DNA of 64,000 bases from Alcaligenaceae bacterium (GTDB lineage Bacteria; Pseudomonadota; Gammaproteobacteria; Burkholderiales; Burkholderiaceae_B): assembly GCA_947379755.1 (NCBI GenBank), contig CANCOC010000005.1, positions 1-64,000 of the forward strand. The letters are read 5' to 3'. Below, piece by piece: positions 18,828 through 28,700 of the stretch. The notes below the pieces were generated by a model. That model did no database searches, was not told where the DNA came from, and saw nothing but the letters and a program-made list of their open reading frames with translations. The position numbers were made by a program, and so were the translations under genes. Positions within the stretch are counted from its first letter, which is position 1, and the number at the start of each line of letters is the position of its first letter.

Positions 18828-19283
18828 ATGTCTGCTCTCAAAACCCGAATTGCTGATTCCATAAAAGACGCCATGCGCGCAAAAGCGACAGAGCGCCTGG
18901 GCACCTTAAGATTCTTGCAGGCTGCAATCAAACAAAAAGAAATTGATGAGCGTGTTGAACTCAGTGACGCCGAGGTCACAGCCATTATTGAAAAGCAAGT
19001 CAAGCAGCGGCGCGAATCGATTGCTGCGTTTGAGCAAGCTGGCCGCACCGAAACAGCCGCAGCAGAAACAGCCGAACTCGCCGTATTAAAAGAGTTTTTG
19101 CCAGAAGCTGCTACAGCAGAAGAAGTCAGTGCCGCTATTGATGCCGCCGTTGCAGAAGTGCACGCACAAGGTGTAACTGGTGCGCCAGCCATGGGCAAGG
19201 TCATGGCTATTCTCAAACAGGCGCTGGCCGGCCGAACAGAAATGTCAGCCCTATCCGGTCAGGTCAAAGCAAAGCTGAACTAA
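18828..19283 (+). CDS. GatB/YqeY domain protein
   Basis: A 151-residue, mostly helical protein matching YqeY along its length: LKTRIADSIKDAMRAKATERLGTLR, IIEKQVKQRRESI, LKEFLPEAATAEEV and GKVMAIL. It resembles the tRNA-binding tail of the amidotransferase subunit GatB, but its own function is unproven. AAGG lies six bases before the ATG, and a TATACT box sits about 35 bases upstream. Confidence 0.9.
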   Translation: MSALKTRIADSIKDAMRAKATERLGTLRFLQAAIKQKEIDERVELSDAEVTAIIEKQVKQRRESIAAFEQAGRTETAAAETAELAVLKEFLPEAATAEEVSAAIDAAVAEVHAQGVTGAPAMGKVMAILKQALAGRTEMSALSGQVKAKLN

Positions 19284-19294
19284 AACTCTGCTGC

Positions 19295-19320
19295 ACTCAG
19301 TCCGAACCAGGACTGAGTTT
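19295..19320 (+). terminator. Hairpin at the end of the yqeY-like gene
   Basis: A nine-base-pair stem pairs ACTCAGTCC (19295-19303) with GGACTGAGT (19310-19318), followed by TTT on the plus strand. It lies 11 bases after the YqeY stop and inside the last codons of the convergent thioesterase gene, so that gene's C-terminus is encoded by the hairpin itself. Confidence 0.55.
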
Positions 19321-19722
19321 GAATATCTTGAAGGTAGCCGAGGCCTTGGCAATCAGTTTGCCATCCGGATCTCTGGCCTCACCTTCACAGAAAGCGATTG
19401 ATCCGCCTCGCCTTAAACAGCGCGCTTCAAACAGCAGATCGGTGACGCCTGGCTCCATGCAACTCGTTGTCATGTCAATCGTGGCCAGACCGAGGCCAAG
19501 TGGATTCAACGAACGGCCTGCAGCACTTAACGTGAAGTCCAGCACACTCATGATGGCACCGCCATGCACGTGGCCACGACTATTGAGCAAATCGTCACGT
19601 ATATTTAAGCGCGTCACAGCACGCTCGTTTTCACACAGAATGGGTTCGACACCAAGCAGATCAAGGTATGGAATATAAAAACCGAAATAGCTCTTGGCCG
19701 TATTTTTTAAATTCACGTTCAT
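19297..19722 (-). CDS. PaaI-family hotdog thioesterase
   Basis: The 141-residue single hotdog domain has the family motif [19 protein letters not shown], where the loop and following helix carry the catalytic region, then [10 protein letters not shown] and FCEGEARD. Such enzymes hydrolyse acyl-CoA or aryl-CoA thioesters. Its ATG overlaps the stop of the upstream lipoprotein gene by four bases, so the two are translationally coupled. Substrate is not predictable. Confidence 0.88.
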   Translation of the reverse strand: MNVNLKNTAKSYFGFYIPYLDLLGVEPILCENERAVTRLNIRDDLLNSRGHVHGGAIMSVLDFTLSAAGRSLNPLGLGLATIDMTTSCMEPGVTDLLFEARCLRRGGSIAFCEGEARDPDGKLIAKASATFKIFKLSPGSD

Positions 19723-20141
19723 TTTTTAATAATGATTGGGTTTTGTGGCATGTAGCTGGTACAGGTTGGCACACCGAATTCAATGACTTCATGCATGGCC
19801 GCAAGTGCCGCACGGTCCCAGATATTGATCCCCCAAACTGTCACGGTGACCTCTGAGGATGTATCGCTGAGGGCGCGGGCATCAACCTGCCCCATGCGAC
19901 CGGAACCGAAATCACCACTGACATAGAGCTGGGAAGTCCGGTTAGCCGTATTCACCCCACCGCCGAGCGGATAGCCGGTCTCGCCACGCCAGCAGCGTTC
20001 GGCCTGATCACGCGCTCGCATATAGACCTGTTCGTAACTCACAGGAACGGTAAAGGTTTCTTTGGGCGATGAGTTGGAATCCAGTCCCATACACCCAGCA
20101 AGGAGCAAAGGAGTGAGACAAACCAGCCATTTTGAGAACAT
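19719..20141 (-). CDS. Small predicted lipoprotein, function unknown
   Basis: From the ATG at 20141 the product is 140 residues with a lipoprotein signal ([16 protein letters not shown]), lipidation expected at C17. The remainder shows no domain I recognise; it contains [20 protein letters not shown] and ends in a short basic tail (IIIKK). The frame runs 25 codons further upstream, but that extension lacks signal-peptide features. It is coupled to the PaaI-type thioesterase by a four-base overlap, an odd pairing of an envelope lipoprotein with a cytoplasmic enzyme. Confidence 0.7.
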   Translation of the reverse strand: MFSKWLVCLTPLLLAGCMGLDSNSSPKETFTVPVSYEQVYMRARDQAERCWRGETGYPLGGGVNTANRTSQLYVSGDFGSGRMGQVDARALSDTSSEVTVTVWGINIWDRAALAAMHEVIEFGVPTCTSYMPQNPIIIKK

Positions 20142-20255
20142 ATTGAGAATCCGTTTACTGTAACAAGGCAAGATCGCCATTGCGAATGGGCCACAGCGAT
20201 CATCCGATCGTTGCATAATACTGCTTGAGAGTTTAACTATTTTTAACAGAGTCTG

Positions 20256-20624
20256 ATGCCCAAACCTTGTTTGTCCAATTTGTGGCGCTCTGCGGCCGGG
20301 TTACTCGGAATGAGCGCCGTGGCCTTGGGTGCGACGGCTGCACATGCGCTTAATGACCCGCAGGCGGCACTCGCCGTTGAGCGCGCAGCCAATTACCAGC
20401 TGATCCATGCGATCGTCCTGCTTGTCACAACGTTCATGTCTGGGCGTGCTGCAACCTTGGCCCGTTGGTTATTTCTGCTCGGCATCTTGTTATTTTGCGG
20501 CGCAATCTATGCAAAGTATCTCCTACATGTTGTCTCTGCGGCAAAACTGGCGCCAACAGGCGGGATCCTGCTGATGGCCGGATGGCTAACACTGTGTTTT
20601 AGTTTTCCAAATATCAAAAAATAG
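20256..20624 (+). CDS. DUF423 family small membrane protein
   Basis: A 122-residue protein with four predicted membrane helices. The pattern GATAAHALND, YQLIHAIVLL, LLGILLFCGAIYAKYLL and LAPTGGILLMAGWL matches the DUF423 (YgdD-like) family, whose function is unknown. It is divergent from the lipoprotein gene with a 114-base gap between them, and the thiolase-like gene follows after 71 bases. Confidence 0.82.
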   Translation: MPKPCLSNLWRSAAGLLGMSAVALGATAAHALNDPQAALAVERAANYQLIHAIVLLVTTFMSGRAATLARWLFLLGILLFCGAIYAKYLLHVVSAAKLAPTGGILLMAGWLTLCFSFPNIKK

Positions 20625-20695
20625 CCAGGAATGCTAAAACATCATTTGATCTGCCTGCTCAACACTATTCATTTAACAACAACCTGACCATTAAA

Positions 20696-21865
20696 ATGAC
20701 CATACGAGACAAAGCATTTATCGTCGGCGCATACGAGCACCCCACACGTAAAGCACCGGACAAGTCTGTTGCACAGTTGCATGCCGAATCGGCTAAGGGT
20801 GCACTCGAAGACGCTGGCCTGTCCCACAGCGACATTGACGGCTATTTCTGCGCCGGTGATGCACCAGGTCTGGGCATGCTCAGCATGACAGACTACATGG
20901 GTCTGACCCATCTCAAGCATGTCGACTCAACCGAAACCGGTGGATCGTCCTATTTGATTCACGTCGCTCACGCTGCACAGGCCATTGCAGCCGGCAAATG
21001 CAGCATCGCCCTGATCACGCTGGCCGGACGTCCGCGCTCCGCAGGTTCCTCTGGCCTGCAACCCAGAAACTGGGGCTCAGATGTGCCCGATGCGCCTTTC
21101 GAAGCCCCCTACGGTCCTGTGACCGTCAACAGCTATGCAATGGTTGCCGCACGCCATATGTATGAATATGGCACAACTGCCGAGCAGCTGGCCTGGGTCA
21201 AAGTCGCAGCGTCTCATCACGCGCAGCACAACCCCCACGCGATGTTGCGTGATGTTGTCACAGTCGAAGATGTGATGAACTCACCTCTCGTGTCCACACC
21301 ACTCAAACGCCTGGATTGTTGCGTGGTTAGCGATGGTGGTGGCGCGCTGATCATCGCCCGTCCTGACATTGCACGCTCGCTCAAGCGCCCACTTGTCAAG
21401 ATCCGCGGTGCTGGCGAAGCAGTCAAGGGGCAGCTCGGTGGCAAGGTTGACCTGACCTATTCTGCGGCACGTTTTTCAGGTGCCACCGCTTTTGCAGAAG
21501 CAGGCCTGACCCCCCGTGATATCAAGTATGCATCAATCTATGACAGCTTCACGATCACTGTCATCATGCAGCTCGAAGATCTCGGTTTTTGCGCTAAAGG
21601 TGAAGGCGGCAAGTTCGTGGCTGACGGCAACCTGATTTCAGGTGTCGGCAAACTGCCATTTAATACCGATGGAGGTGGTTTGTGCAATAACCATCCTGCT
21701 AATCGCGGAGGTATTACTAAAGTCATCGAAGCCGTTCGCCAGTTGCGCGGAGAAGCCCATCCTGCCGTACAGGTTAAAAATTGCGATATCGCCCTTGCCC
21801 ACGGCACCGGCGGCTTTCTGGGTTCGCGCCATGGTAGCGCCACCCTGATTATGGAGCGTGAATAA
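20696..21865 (+). CDS. Thiolase-superfamily protein lacking catalytic cysteines
   Basis: The 389 residues align with SCP-x-type thiolases (GAYEHPTRKAPDKSVAQLHAE, SIYDSFTITVIMQLEDLGFC, CNNHPANRGG). At the nucleophile position the sequence is ETGGSSYLIH (residues 80-89), with glycine or serine instead of cysteine, and the second catalytic cysteine region reads ALAHGTGGFLGS. Proteins of this type often act with a DUF35 partner as aldolases (Ltp2 with ChsH2 in steroid side-chain breakdown) or as non-canonical acyltransferases, not as thiolases. The DUF35 gene follows after two bases. No Shine-Dalgarno is evident. Confidence 0.85.
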   Translation: MTIRDKAFIVGAYEHPTRKAPDKSVAQLHAESAKGALEDAGLSHSDIDGYFCAGDAPGLGMLSMTDYMGLTHLKHVDSTETGGSSYLIHVAHAAQAIAAGKCSIALITLAGRPRSAGSSGLQPRNWGSDVPDAPFEAPYGPVTVNSYAMVAARHMYEYGTTAEQLAWVKVAASHHAQHNPHAMLRDVVTVEDVMNSPLVSTPLKRLDCCVVSDGGGALIIARPDIARSLKRPLVKIRGAGEAVKGQLGGKVDLTYSAARFSGATAFAEAGLTPRDIKYASIYDSFTITVIMQLEDLGFCAKGEGGKFVADGNLISGVGKLPFNTDGGGLCNNHPANRGGITKVIEAVRQLRGEAHPAVQVKNCDIALAHGTGGFLGSRHGSATLIMERE

Positions 21866-21867
21866 TC

Positions 21868-22269
21868 ATGACAATGATCTATCAACCGAACCCCTATCCA
21901 GCCCCGACCATTGAAGCGGGCAGCCAGCCTTTCTGGGAAGCAGCACGGACTGGCAAGTTTCTGGTCAAGCATTGCAAGTCCTGCAATCAGCCTCACTGGT
22001 ATCCGCGCACGCTTTGTCCGTTTTGCTTTGGTGAAACAGAGTGGAAAGAATCAGCAGGAAACGGTACCATTTACTCTTTGAGTGTCATGCAACGTGGCAA
22101 CCCCAATCCATATTGCATCGCCTATGTCACCCTGGATGAAGGCGTGACAATGATGACGCAGATCGTAGACTGTGACCTTGCGGCACTCAAGATCGGTCAG
22201 AAAGTCAAACTCGTGTTCAAGCAGACAGAGGGTGACGGCCCTCCTGTCCCAATGTTTACACCTGTCTGA
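21868..22269 (+). CDS. DUF35 zinc-ribbon and OB-fold protein (partner of thiolase-like protein)
   Basis: The 133-residue protein has a rubredoxin-like zinc ribbon with C36-x2-C39 and C50-x2-C53, then an OB-fold (GTIYSLSVMQRGNPNPYCIAYVTL). DUF35 proteins bind acyl-CoA and form complexes with thiolase-like or hydratase subunits. GGAG lies 11 bases before the ATG; a second in-frame ATG two codons later is possible. Adjacent to the cysteine-less thiolase gene, so a two-subunit enzyme is likely. A terminator hairpin follows. Confidence 0.88.
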   Translation: MTMIYQPNPYPAPTIEAGSQPFWEAARTGKFLVKHCKSCNQPHWYPRTLCPFCFGETEWKESAGNGTIYSLSVMQRGNPNPYCIAYVTLDEGVTMMTQIVDCDLAALKIGQKVKLVFKQTEGDGPPVPMFTPV

Positions 22270-22282
22270 TTGTTGTAACAAT

Positions 22283-22323
22283 ACCGGGCGACAAGACACC
22301 ACCACACTCGCCCGGTGTGTTTT
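22283..22323 (+). terminator. Intrinsic terminator after the DUF35 gene
   Basis: A nine-base-pair GC-rich stem pairs ACCGGGCGA (22283-22291) with TCGCCCGGT (22308-22316), followed by GTGTGTTTT. It separates the thiolase-DUF35 unit from the two-component system. Confidence 0.7.
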
Positions 22324-22367
22324 AAACGGGTCGTCTTTCATTCACTCAGCTTAATGGAGAGCACACT

Positions 22368-23054
22368 TTGAAAATGCGTGTGTTGGTGATTGAGGATGAA
22401 TCAGATATGGCCCGCTATCTCTGCGATGGCTTGCGCCAGGATGGCTACGACGTGGTCCACTGCCCTGACGCTGTCTCAGGCCTGCAGCAGGCACAGGCAA
22501 CTGGGTGGGACTTGATGATCGTCGATCGCATGTTGCCCAATGAGCAGGATGGCTTGTCTATCGTTCAGGCGCTCAGAGCCCAGAAAATTAAAACACCCGT
22601 ACTCGTGCTCAGTGCACTGGCCAGCCTGGATGAACGCGTCAAGGGCTTGCGCGAGGGCGGCGATGATTACCTGACCAAACCTTTTGCCTTTCCAGAATTA
22701 CTCGCCCGCATTGAAGCCTTAACACGACGTATGGCGGCGACTGAAGAGTCGCGCGTCCTGAAAGTCTCAGACCTGATGATCGATCTGCGGACCCGTCGCG
22801 TCGAGCGAGCTGGCACCCCCATCACTTTGCAACCACGTGAATTCCGTCTGCTCGAATATCTTGTCAGGAATCAGGACCAGGTGGTCACTCGCACCATGCT
22901 GCTTGAGTCAGTATGGGATTTTCATTTTGATCCGGGTACGAATGTGATTGACGTACAGATCAGTCGCTTACGCACCAAGATAGACAAGGGCCACAGCCCT
23001 GCGTTGCTGCACACGGTGCGCGGCGTCGGATATAAGTTTGGAATAGATGGATAG
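22368..23054 (+). CDS. OmpR-family DNA-binding response regulator
   Basis: A 228-residue regulator with a receiver domain (acidic pair E9/D10, phosphoacceptor D53 in MIVDRMLPN, K104 in YLTKPF) and a C-terminal winged helix (LQPREFRLLEYLVRN, VIDVQISRLRTKID, TVRGVGYKF). The start is a TTG at 22368: GGAG is eight bases before it, whereas the ATG two codons later is 14 bases away. The sensor kinase overlaps its end by eight bases, and the efflux operon that follows is its most likely target. It most resembles the CopR/CusR/CzcR group. Confidence 0.92.
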   Translation: MKMRVLVIEDESDMARYLCDGLRQDGYDVVHCPDAVSGLQQAQATGWDLMIVDRMLPNEQDGLSIVQALRAQKIKTPVLVLSALASLDERVKGLREGGDDYLTKPFAFPELLARIEALTRRMAATEESRVLKVSDLMIDLRTRRVERAGTPITLQPREFRLLEYLVRNQDQVVTRTMLLESVWDFHFDPGTNVIDVQISRLRTKIDKGHSPALLHTVRGVGYKFGIDG

Positions 23055-24462
23055 ATTCTGGCACTCCGTTGCATTCAGACTTGCGCTCATTTGTGGTGCA
23101 CTTGTCATTGCTTCAATCGTTTTATTTTCAATCGTATTTTACTTTGCGACGATTGGCGTCATGGCGCGTAATACAGATGGGAAAATCGCATCCATATCCA
23201 AACGTCTGAGCGATGATGCGCAGACATTCGGATTAAGTTCTGTTGCAAAGCGCATTGAGTTTACGTTGAGTGATGGAGTAGATTCGGATTCAGAAATTTT
23301 GCTGCTGTCCGATCCAAACGGCAAAAAGCTTGCAGGCAATATCTCAAGCTGGGCGGAACGTTCAACGCCGATGAATCAGGTGCTTGACCGCAGTATTCTC
23401 AGGACAAGCGGTCTGTCACCCAGCAGAGTTCTCCTGCATCAGCTCGAAGATGGATCCCTTCTGATTGTCGGTCGCGATATGCAGGATTTAAACGAAATCC
23501 GGATTCTCATCGCACGCGCGGTGGTTCTGGGAGGGATACTCGCATTGTTGCTTGCAGTTGTTGGCACCCTGCTCTTCAGAAAGCAGATTGAAAAGCGTAT
23601 TTCATCGATTCGTCATGCCACAATCGATATCGAAGCGGGCAATCTGAATAGACGAATTCCAGTTTCTGGTAACCCGGATGAATTTGATCGACTGGGCGCT
23701 GACATCAATCGGATGCTTGACCGCATCCAGCATCTGATGGATGGGGTGCGTCACGTATCCAATACGATTGCACATAATCTGCGAACGCCCCTTGGGCTGA
23801 TAAGGGGTCACCTCGAAGAATCCATGCGCGGGCAGCCCGAGCTGATCAAGCTTGAGCAGGCCGGTATATTTGCGATTGAAGAAATCGACAATCTCATCCT
23901 TGTCCTAGAAAAATTGCTGCAAATTGCAGAAGCTGAATCAAGCACTCGCCGACAGCCTTTCGAACAGGTTTCCATACGCGAAGTCGTGACAAACTTGCTG
24001 GAACTCTACGATGCTGCGGCCGAGGATCAAGGCGTCAGTATTGTTATGAATATTGAAGGTGAGCCAGTGATTGCCGGGGACAAAGATCTGCTGGCCGGTA
24101 TTCTTGCAAACTTGATTGATAACGCACTGAAGTATGCCGGGAGTCCCGCTGAAATTTGTATTTCTGCTCAACAGTATGGGGACTATGTCTGCCTGATCGT
24201 GCAGGACAACGGGCCCGGCATCCCTGTCGAAGAGCGCCCAAAGGTCGTTCAGCGGTTTTACCGTCTCAATCGGGATACCCGGGGCAGTGGCCTGGGACTG
24301 TCAATTGTGTCTGCCTTTACACAATTGCACGGTGGAAGCATGGATATCGAAGACGCCGAGCCAGGCCTGCGAATCCGCATTACCTTACCCAACAATACAC
24401 ATTCAACTCAGCAGAACAGCTCACAGTTGCCGAATGGGCAATCAACGCTGACGCAAGGGTAA
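23047..24462 (+). CDS. Sensor histidine kinase of the two-component system
   Basis: The 471 residues comprise membrane helix 1 (11-37), a periplasmic domain of about 115 residues, helix 2 (154-176), a HAMP linker, a HisKA domain with H243 in the motif TIAHNLRTPLG, and a C-terminal ATPase with N box (ILANLIDNALKYA), G1 (DNGPGI) and G2 (GSGLGLSIV). The periplasmic part has no cysteine and only one histidine (H131), unlike typical metal sensors. It overlaps the regulator gene by eight bases. The cognate signal is unknown. Confidence 0.92.
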   Translation: MDRFWHSVAFRLALICGALVIASIVLFSIVFYFATIGVMARNTDGKIASISKRLSDDAQTFGLSSVAKRIEFTLSDGVDSDSEILLLSDPNGKKLAGNISSWAERSTPMNQVLDRSILRTSGLSPSRVLLHQLEDGSLLIVGRDMQDLNEIRILIARAVVLGGILALLLAVVGTLLFRKQIEKRISSIRHATIDIEAGNLNRRIPVSGNPDEFDRLGADINRMLDRIQHLMDGVRHVSNTIAHNLRTPLGLIRGHLEESMRGQPELIKLEQAGIFAIEEIDNLILVLEKLLQIAEAESSTRRQPFEQVSIREVVTNLLELYDAAAEDQGVSIVMNIEGEPVIAGDKDLLAGILANLIDNALKYAGSPAEICISAQQYGDYVCLIVQDNGPGIPVEERPKVVQRFYRLNRDTRGSGLGLSIVSAFTQLHGGSMDIEDAEPGLRIRITLPNNTHSTQQNSSQLPNGQSTLTQG

Positions 24463-24570
24463 ACCTGCCCTGCATTCCAACATTACCAAACTGTAACCTT
24501 TCAGGCATCCTTTGGGCTCAGCCTGTCTGTAAAATCCGCGTGGGTTTGGTCCGTATATATAAATGAATGA

Positions 24571-25764
24571 ATGCGACATTTCAAAATGATAATAAGTAAG
24601 AAAACGAAGTTGATCGGTATTGCAATACTGGTCCTTTGCCTGATCGTAGCTGCCTGGCTGATTCTCAAACCAAGCAAGGTCGATCATCTCATTTATGGTG
24701 GTCCCGCGCCTGCTCAGCCAGTCATCGCGCCTTCTGGCGCGATTCGCTATGCTGAAGGGTCTGCACAACTGACCATGATTCAAGCCAAGAAAATTCCGTT
24801 AACGCCTGTGCCAATTGCCGATCAGTTGAGTGCACGGATTGCATATGATGAGGACGTCACGGCGCGTATTGGAGTCAGCTTTTCAGGAAGGGTCGTAGAA
24901 ATCAAAGCTGCTCCAGGCGATATCGTTAAAACGGGTCAGGTTCTCGCAGTGATCGACTCGCCAGACTTTGGATCGGCCTATGCTGATCTCAATAAAGCCC
25001 GTGCAGACGAAAAACGCAAACTACTCGCCATGAAACGTGCAAAGGATTTGGTGCCGGGTGAGGCTATTTCAACAAGAGACTGGGAAGTGATACAGGCGGA
25101 CTATGCTCAGGCACAAGCTGAAACTGCACGCGCTGAGCAACGAATCAAAAACATCAATCCCCACGACCTGGCAATTAAAGGTCAGCGCGTCAGTATTGCA
25201 AGCCCCATGAATGGAGTGGTAACAGAGCGCACCGCGAGTCCTTCGCTTGAAGTTACGCCAGGCATGGCCTCGCCACTTTTTGTCGTAACTGATCCTAAAC
25301 GTTTATGGCTCATGATTGACTTACCTGAATCCCTGATGGGACAAGTCAAGCTAGGCAGCGCGGTTGCGATTCAATCTGACGCCTATCCTGATGAACGCTT
25401 TGAAGGAAAAATCGTACAACTCGGTCAAGTCATCAACCCGAATACCCGACGTGCAAATGTGCTGGCACGCATCGACAATGTCGCGGGCAAATTATTGCCC
25501 GAGATGTTTGTTCGTGCCTCCGTCCTGCAAAATAGTGGTGAGGGCGTGCGCGTACCGAATGAAGGCATTGTTATTCGCGGCATCTATTCATATGTCTTTA
25601 TTGAATCGAGTCCGGGCGAGTTCACGCTGCGTCCAGTCAAACTGATTAAACGAGGAACGGATTTCAGTTATGTTGGCGAAGGACTCAATGGAACTGAATC
25701 CATCGTCACCAAAGGTGCGCTCCTGCTGGACGCTGAACTCCTTGCTCGTTCTGGCGACAAATAA
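24571..25764 (+). CDS. RND efflux periplasmic adaptor (membrane fusion protein)
   Basis: A 397-residue adaptor anchored by an N-terminal hydrophobic helix (about 12-33), with a lipoyl-like half-motif (GRVVEIKAAPGDIVKTGQVLAVIDSP), a helical hairpin (about 130-190), and beta-barrel and membrane-proximal domains (LEVTPGMASPLFVVTDPKRLWLMIDLPE). It belongs to the CusB/CzcB-like branch that pairs with heavy-metal RND pumps, but the N-terminal segment lacks a histidine- or methionine-rich metal site. Its stop TAA shares an A with the ATG of the pump gene. A second in-frame ATG is five codons downstream; neither start has a clear Shine-Dalgarno. Confidence 0.9.
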   Translation: MRHFKMIISKKTKLIGIAILVLCLIVAAWLILKPSKVDHLIYGGPAPAQPVIAPSGAIRYAEGSAQLTMIQAKKIPLTPVPIADQLSARIAYDEDVTARIGVSFSGRVVEIKAAPGDIVKTGQVLAVIDSPDFGSAYADLNKARADEKRKLLAMKRAKDLVPGEAISTRDWEVIQADYAQAQAETARAEQRIKNINPHDLAIKGQRVSIASPMNGVVTERTASPSLEVTPGMASPLFVVTDPKRLWLMIDLPESLMGQVKLGSAVAIQSDAYPDERFEGKIVQLGQVINPNTRRANVLARIDNVAGKLLPEMFVRASVLQNSGEGVRVPNEGIVIRGIYSYVFIESSPGEFTLRPVKLIKRGTDFSYVGEGLNGTESIVTKGALLLDAELLARSGDK

Positions 25765-28700
25765 TGATCGATAGACTGATTATCTTTGCATTGACCCAGC
25801 GCATGTTCGTGCTGGTTCTGATTGCCGTACTGATCGGGTCTGGCGGCTATGCGCTGTCCAACCTTCCTATTGAAGCGTTCCCTGACGTCCAGGATGTGCA
25901 AGTTCGGGTCATTTCGCAATTGCCGGGACAACCTCCTGAGGATATGGAACGTACTGTCACGTTACCCATTGAACGCGAAATGGCGGGCATTCCCAACTTG
26001 ACCAATGTGCGTTCAGTCACGATGACAGGCCTGTCAATTGTGACGCTCACCTTTGCCGAAGGCACAGATAATTATTTCGCCCGCCAGCAGACGATGGAAA
26101 AACTTTCCACCGTGGTACTGCCAACAGGCGTACAGCCCCAGTTAGCGCCGCTGTCAACAGCGGTGGGCGAGGTATATCGCTACTCCATCGTTGCCCCAGG
26201 CATGTCGGATGTGGATGTCAGGACCCTGCAGGACTGGACCATCCGGCCTGCCCTGCGTATGACGCCAGGCGTCGCAGACGTTGTCAGTTTTGGTGGCGCC
26301 ATCAAAGAGTTCCATATCGAAGTGGATCCTCTTGCATTGCGTAAATATCAGATTACGCTCAACCAGCTCAGTCAGGCGGTTAATAATGGCAATAGTAGTG
26401 CCGGTGGCGGACTTGTCCGCCATGGTGATGCTTCGCTGGTGGTGCGTTCAGCGGGCTTGTTTGGTAGCCTTGAAGACATCCGCAAGGTAGTCATCGCAGC
26501 CCGTCAGGGACAGTCCATCACAGTCGGAGACGTAGCAGTGGTGTCGGAGTCAGAGCGCCCACGCTATGGCATCGTTGCAGTCGATCAGCAGGACAGCATC
26601 ATCGAGGGCATTGTTTCGATGACCAAAGGTGGCAATCCCTCAAAAATAAACGCGGCACTTAAAGCGCGAATCGAACTACTTGCACCCAAACTACCACCGG
26701 GCGTGAAGATCGTACCAATCTATGACCGTACTGAACTCGTCACGCATACCGTGGCAACAGTGGTACACAACCTGATCGTCGGAGCCTTGCTGGTATTCGC
26801 CGTACTGGTCATATTTTTATCTAGCTGGATCGCAGCACTCGTTGTGGCAGCGGTGATTCCTCTCGCCCTGCTCTTCGCCTTCATTTTGATGAACTCCCTT
26901 GGCGTTTCAGCCAACCTTATTTCTTTGGGTGCGGTCGACTTCGGCATCATTATTGATAGCGCAGTGGTGATCGTTGAAGCACTGATGGTGCGCCTGGCAG
27001 TCACGAGTGCGGGCGAGACATCACCCAGAGGTGCGATCAGTAATCGCATGCACGCACTGCACCGCACATTGACAGACATGTCGCGTCCGGTGCTTTTTTC
27101 AAAGGCAATCATTATTCTTGCCTTTGTACCCATCTTTACCTTCCAGCGCGTAGAGGGCAAGATCTTCACACCTGTCGCTCTCACCCTGACCTTTGCACTC
27201 GTTGGCGCCGTCTTGCTTACGTTTACCTTGCTTCCGACGCTCCTGGCCTACGTCGTGCAATGGCGTCCACTGACAGAAAAACACAAGCCCTGGCTCGATC
27301 ATCTGCAAGAGCGTTATCGTGTACTGGTCATCCTCGCGATGAAACATGCACGCAAGACGATTCTTATTTCCTGCATACCTGTCGTGATTGCCTTCGGACT
27401 GGCCACACAGCTAGGCAGTGAATTCATGCCAAAACTGGATGAAGGAAATATATGGCTCAGTATTACATTGCCAACATCCTCCTCGCTGGAAAACACGAAA
27501 GAAGTCGAACGTCTTGTGCGGGCAAAGCTACTTGCGTATCCAGAGGTATCACGTTTTATTTCGCACGTGGGTCGTCCAGACGATGGGTCAGATCCTAAAG
27601 GTCCGAACAATCTCGAAAACCTGGTTGATCTCAAGCCACGCGATCAATGGCGCTTTGAGACCAAAGAAGAACTCGTCAGTAGCATGTCTAAGGCGCTGTC
27701 TGTTATTCCCGGGATTTCAACCAACTTTTCACAGGTGATTCAGGATAACGTCGAGGAATCCTTGTCGGGATTTCGTGGAGAAATCGTAGCAAAAATCAGT
27801 GGCAATAAGCTGGAAATTCTGGAAGAGAAAGCTGCGCAGGTCGTCTCTGTTATTCAGGGAATTCGAGGTGCAACAGATGTTGAAGCGACCAGGATCAGTG
27901 GACAATCCGAAGTCGTAGTCACGCCTGATCGCGTTCGCCTGGCTCGTTATGGCATCACTATTGGGGATGTCAGCACGCTGGTCAATCAGGCCATGTCAGG
28001 TGCATCGGTCACAAGTTTTTATGATGGTGACAAGCGCTTTGATGTCGTCGTGCGCGTAGATGCTCAACACCGTAACAGTATTGATGCCATCGCGAACTTG
28101 CAGCTCGAACTGCCTGGCACACAGGTCGGTAACGGCACTGGAACTGTTGCTCTCGGAGATGTCGCGACAATTGAAGTGCGCGAAGGTGCTTCACGCATCC
28201 TGCGCGAATCGGGTTCCCGGCTGGTGATTGTCAAGGTCAATCTGATTGGCCGCGACCAGGGCAGTTTTGTGGCGGAGGCACAGCGTAGCGTTGCCCAAGA
28301 AGTCAAGCTTCCTCCCGGCTACGAACTCACCTGGGGTGGCCAGTTTGAAAACTCGCAGCGGGCAGCCAAACGTCTGATGGTCATCATTCCTCTGACAGTC
28401 CTGTTGATTTTTTCCCTACTCTTCTGGGCTTTTAAATCCATACGACTTGCCAGTCTTGTTCTGGGCATGTTGCCTTTCACCCTGATCGGCGGTCTGGCTG
28501 CACTGGGACTTTCTGGCCTGAACTTATCCGTTTCAGCAGCTGTAGGATTTATCGCGGTTGCCGGTATCTCTGTGCAAAATAGTGTGATCATGGCTGAAGA
28601 AGTCCTTTTGCGTATCCGGGACGGACAGTCATCCGCACAAGCAATTGTCGATGGTGCAGTTTCGCGTCTACGGCCGATTCTCATGACGGCCCTGATGGCA

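Noticed and set aside
20696-21865. Assignment as an ordinary acetyl-CoA acetyltransferase
   Set aside because: The nucleophile and second catalytic cysteines are both absent, so thiolase chemistry is not expected even though the overall family match is clear.
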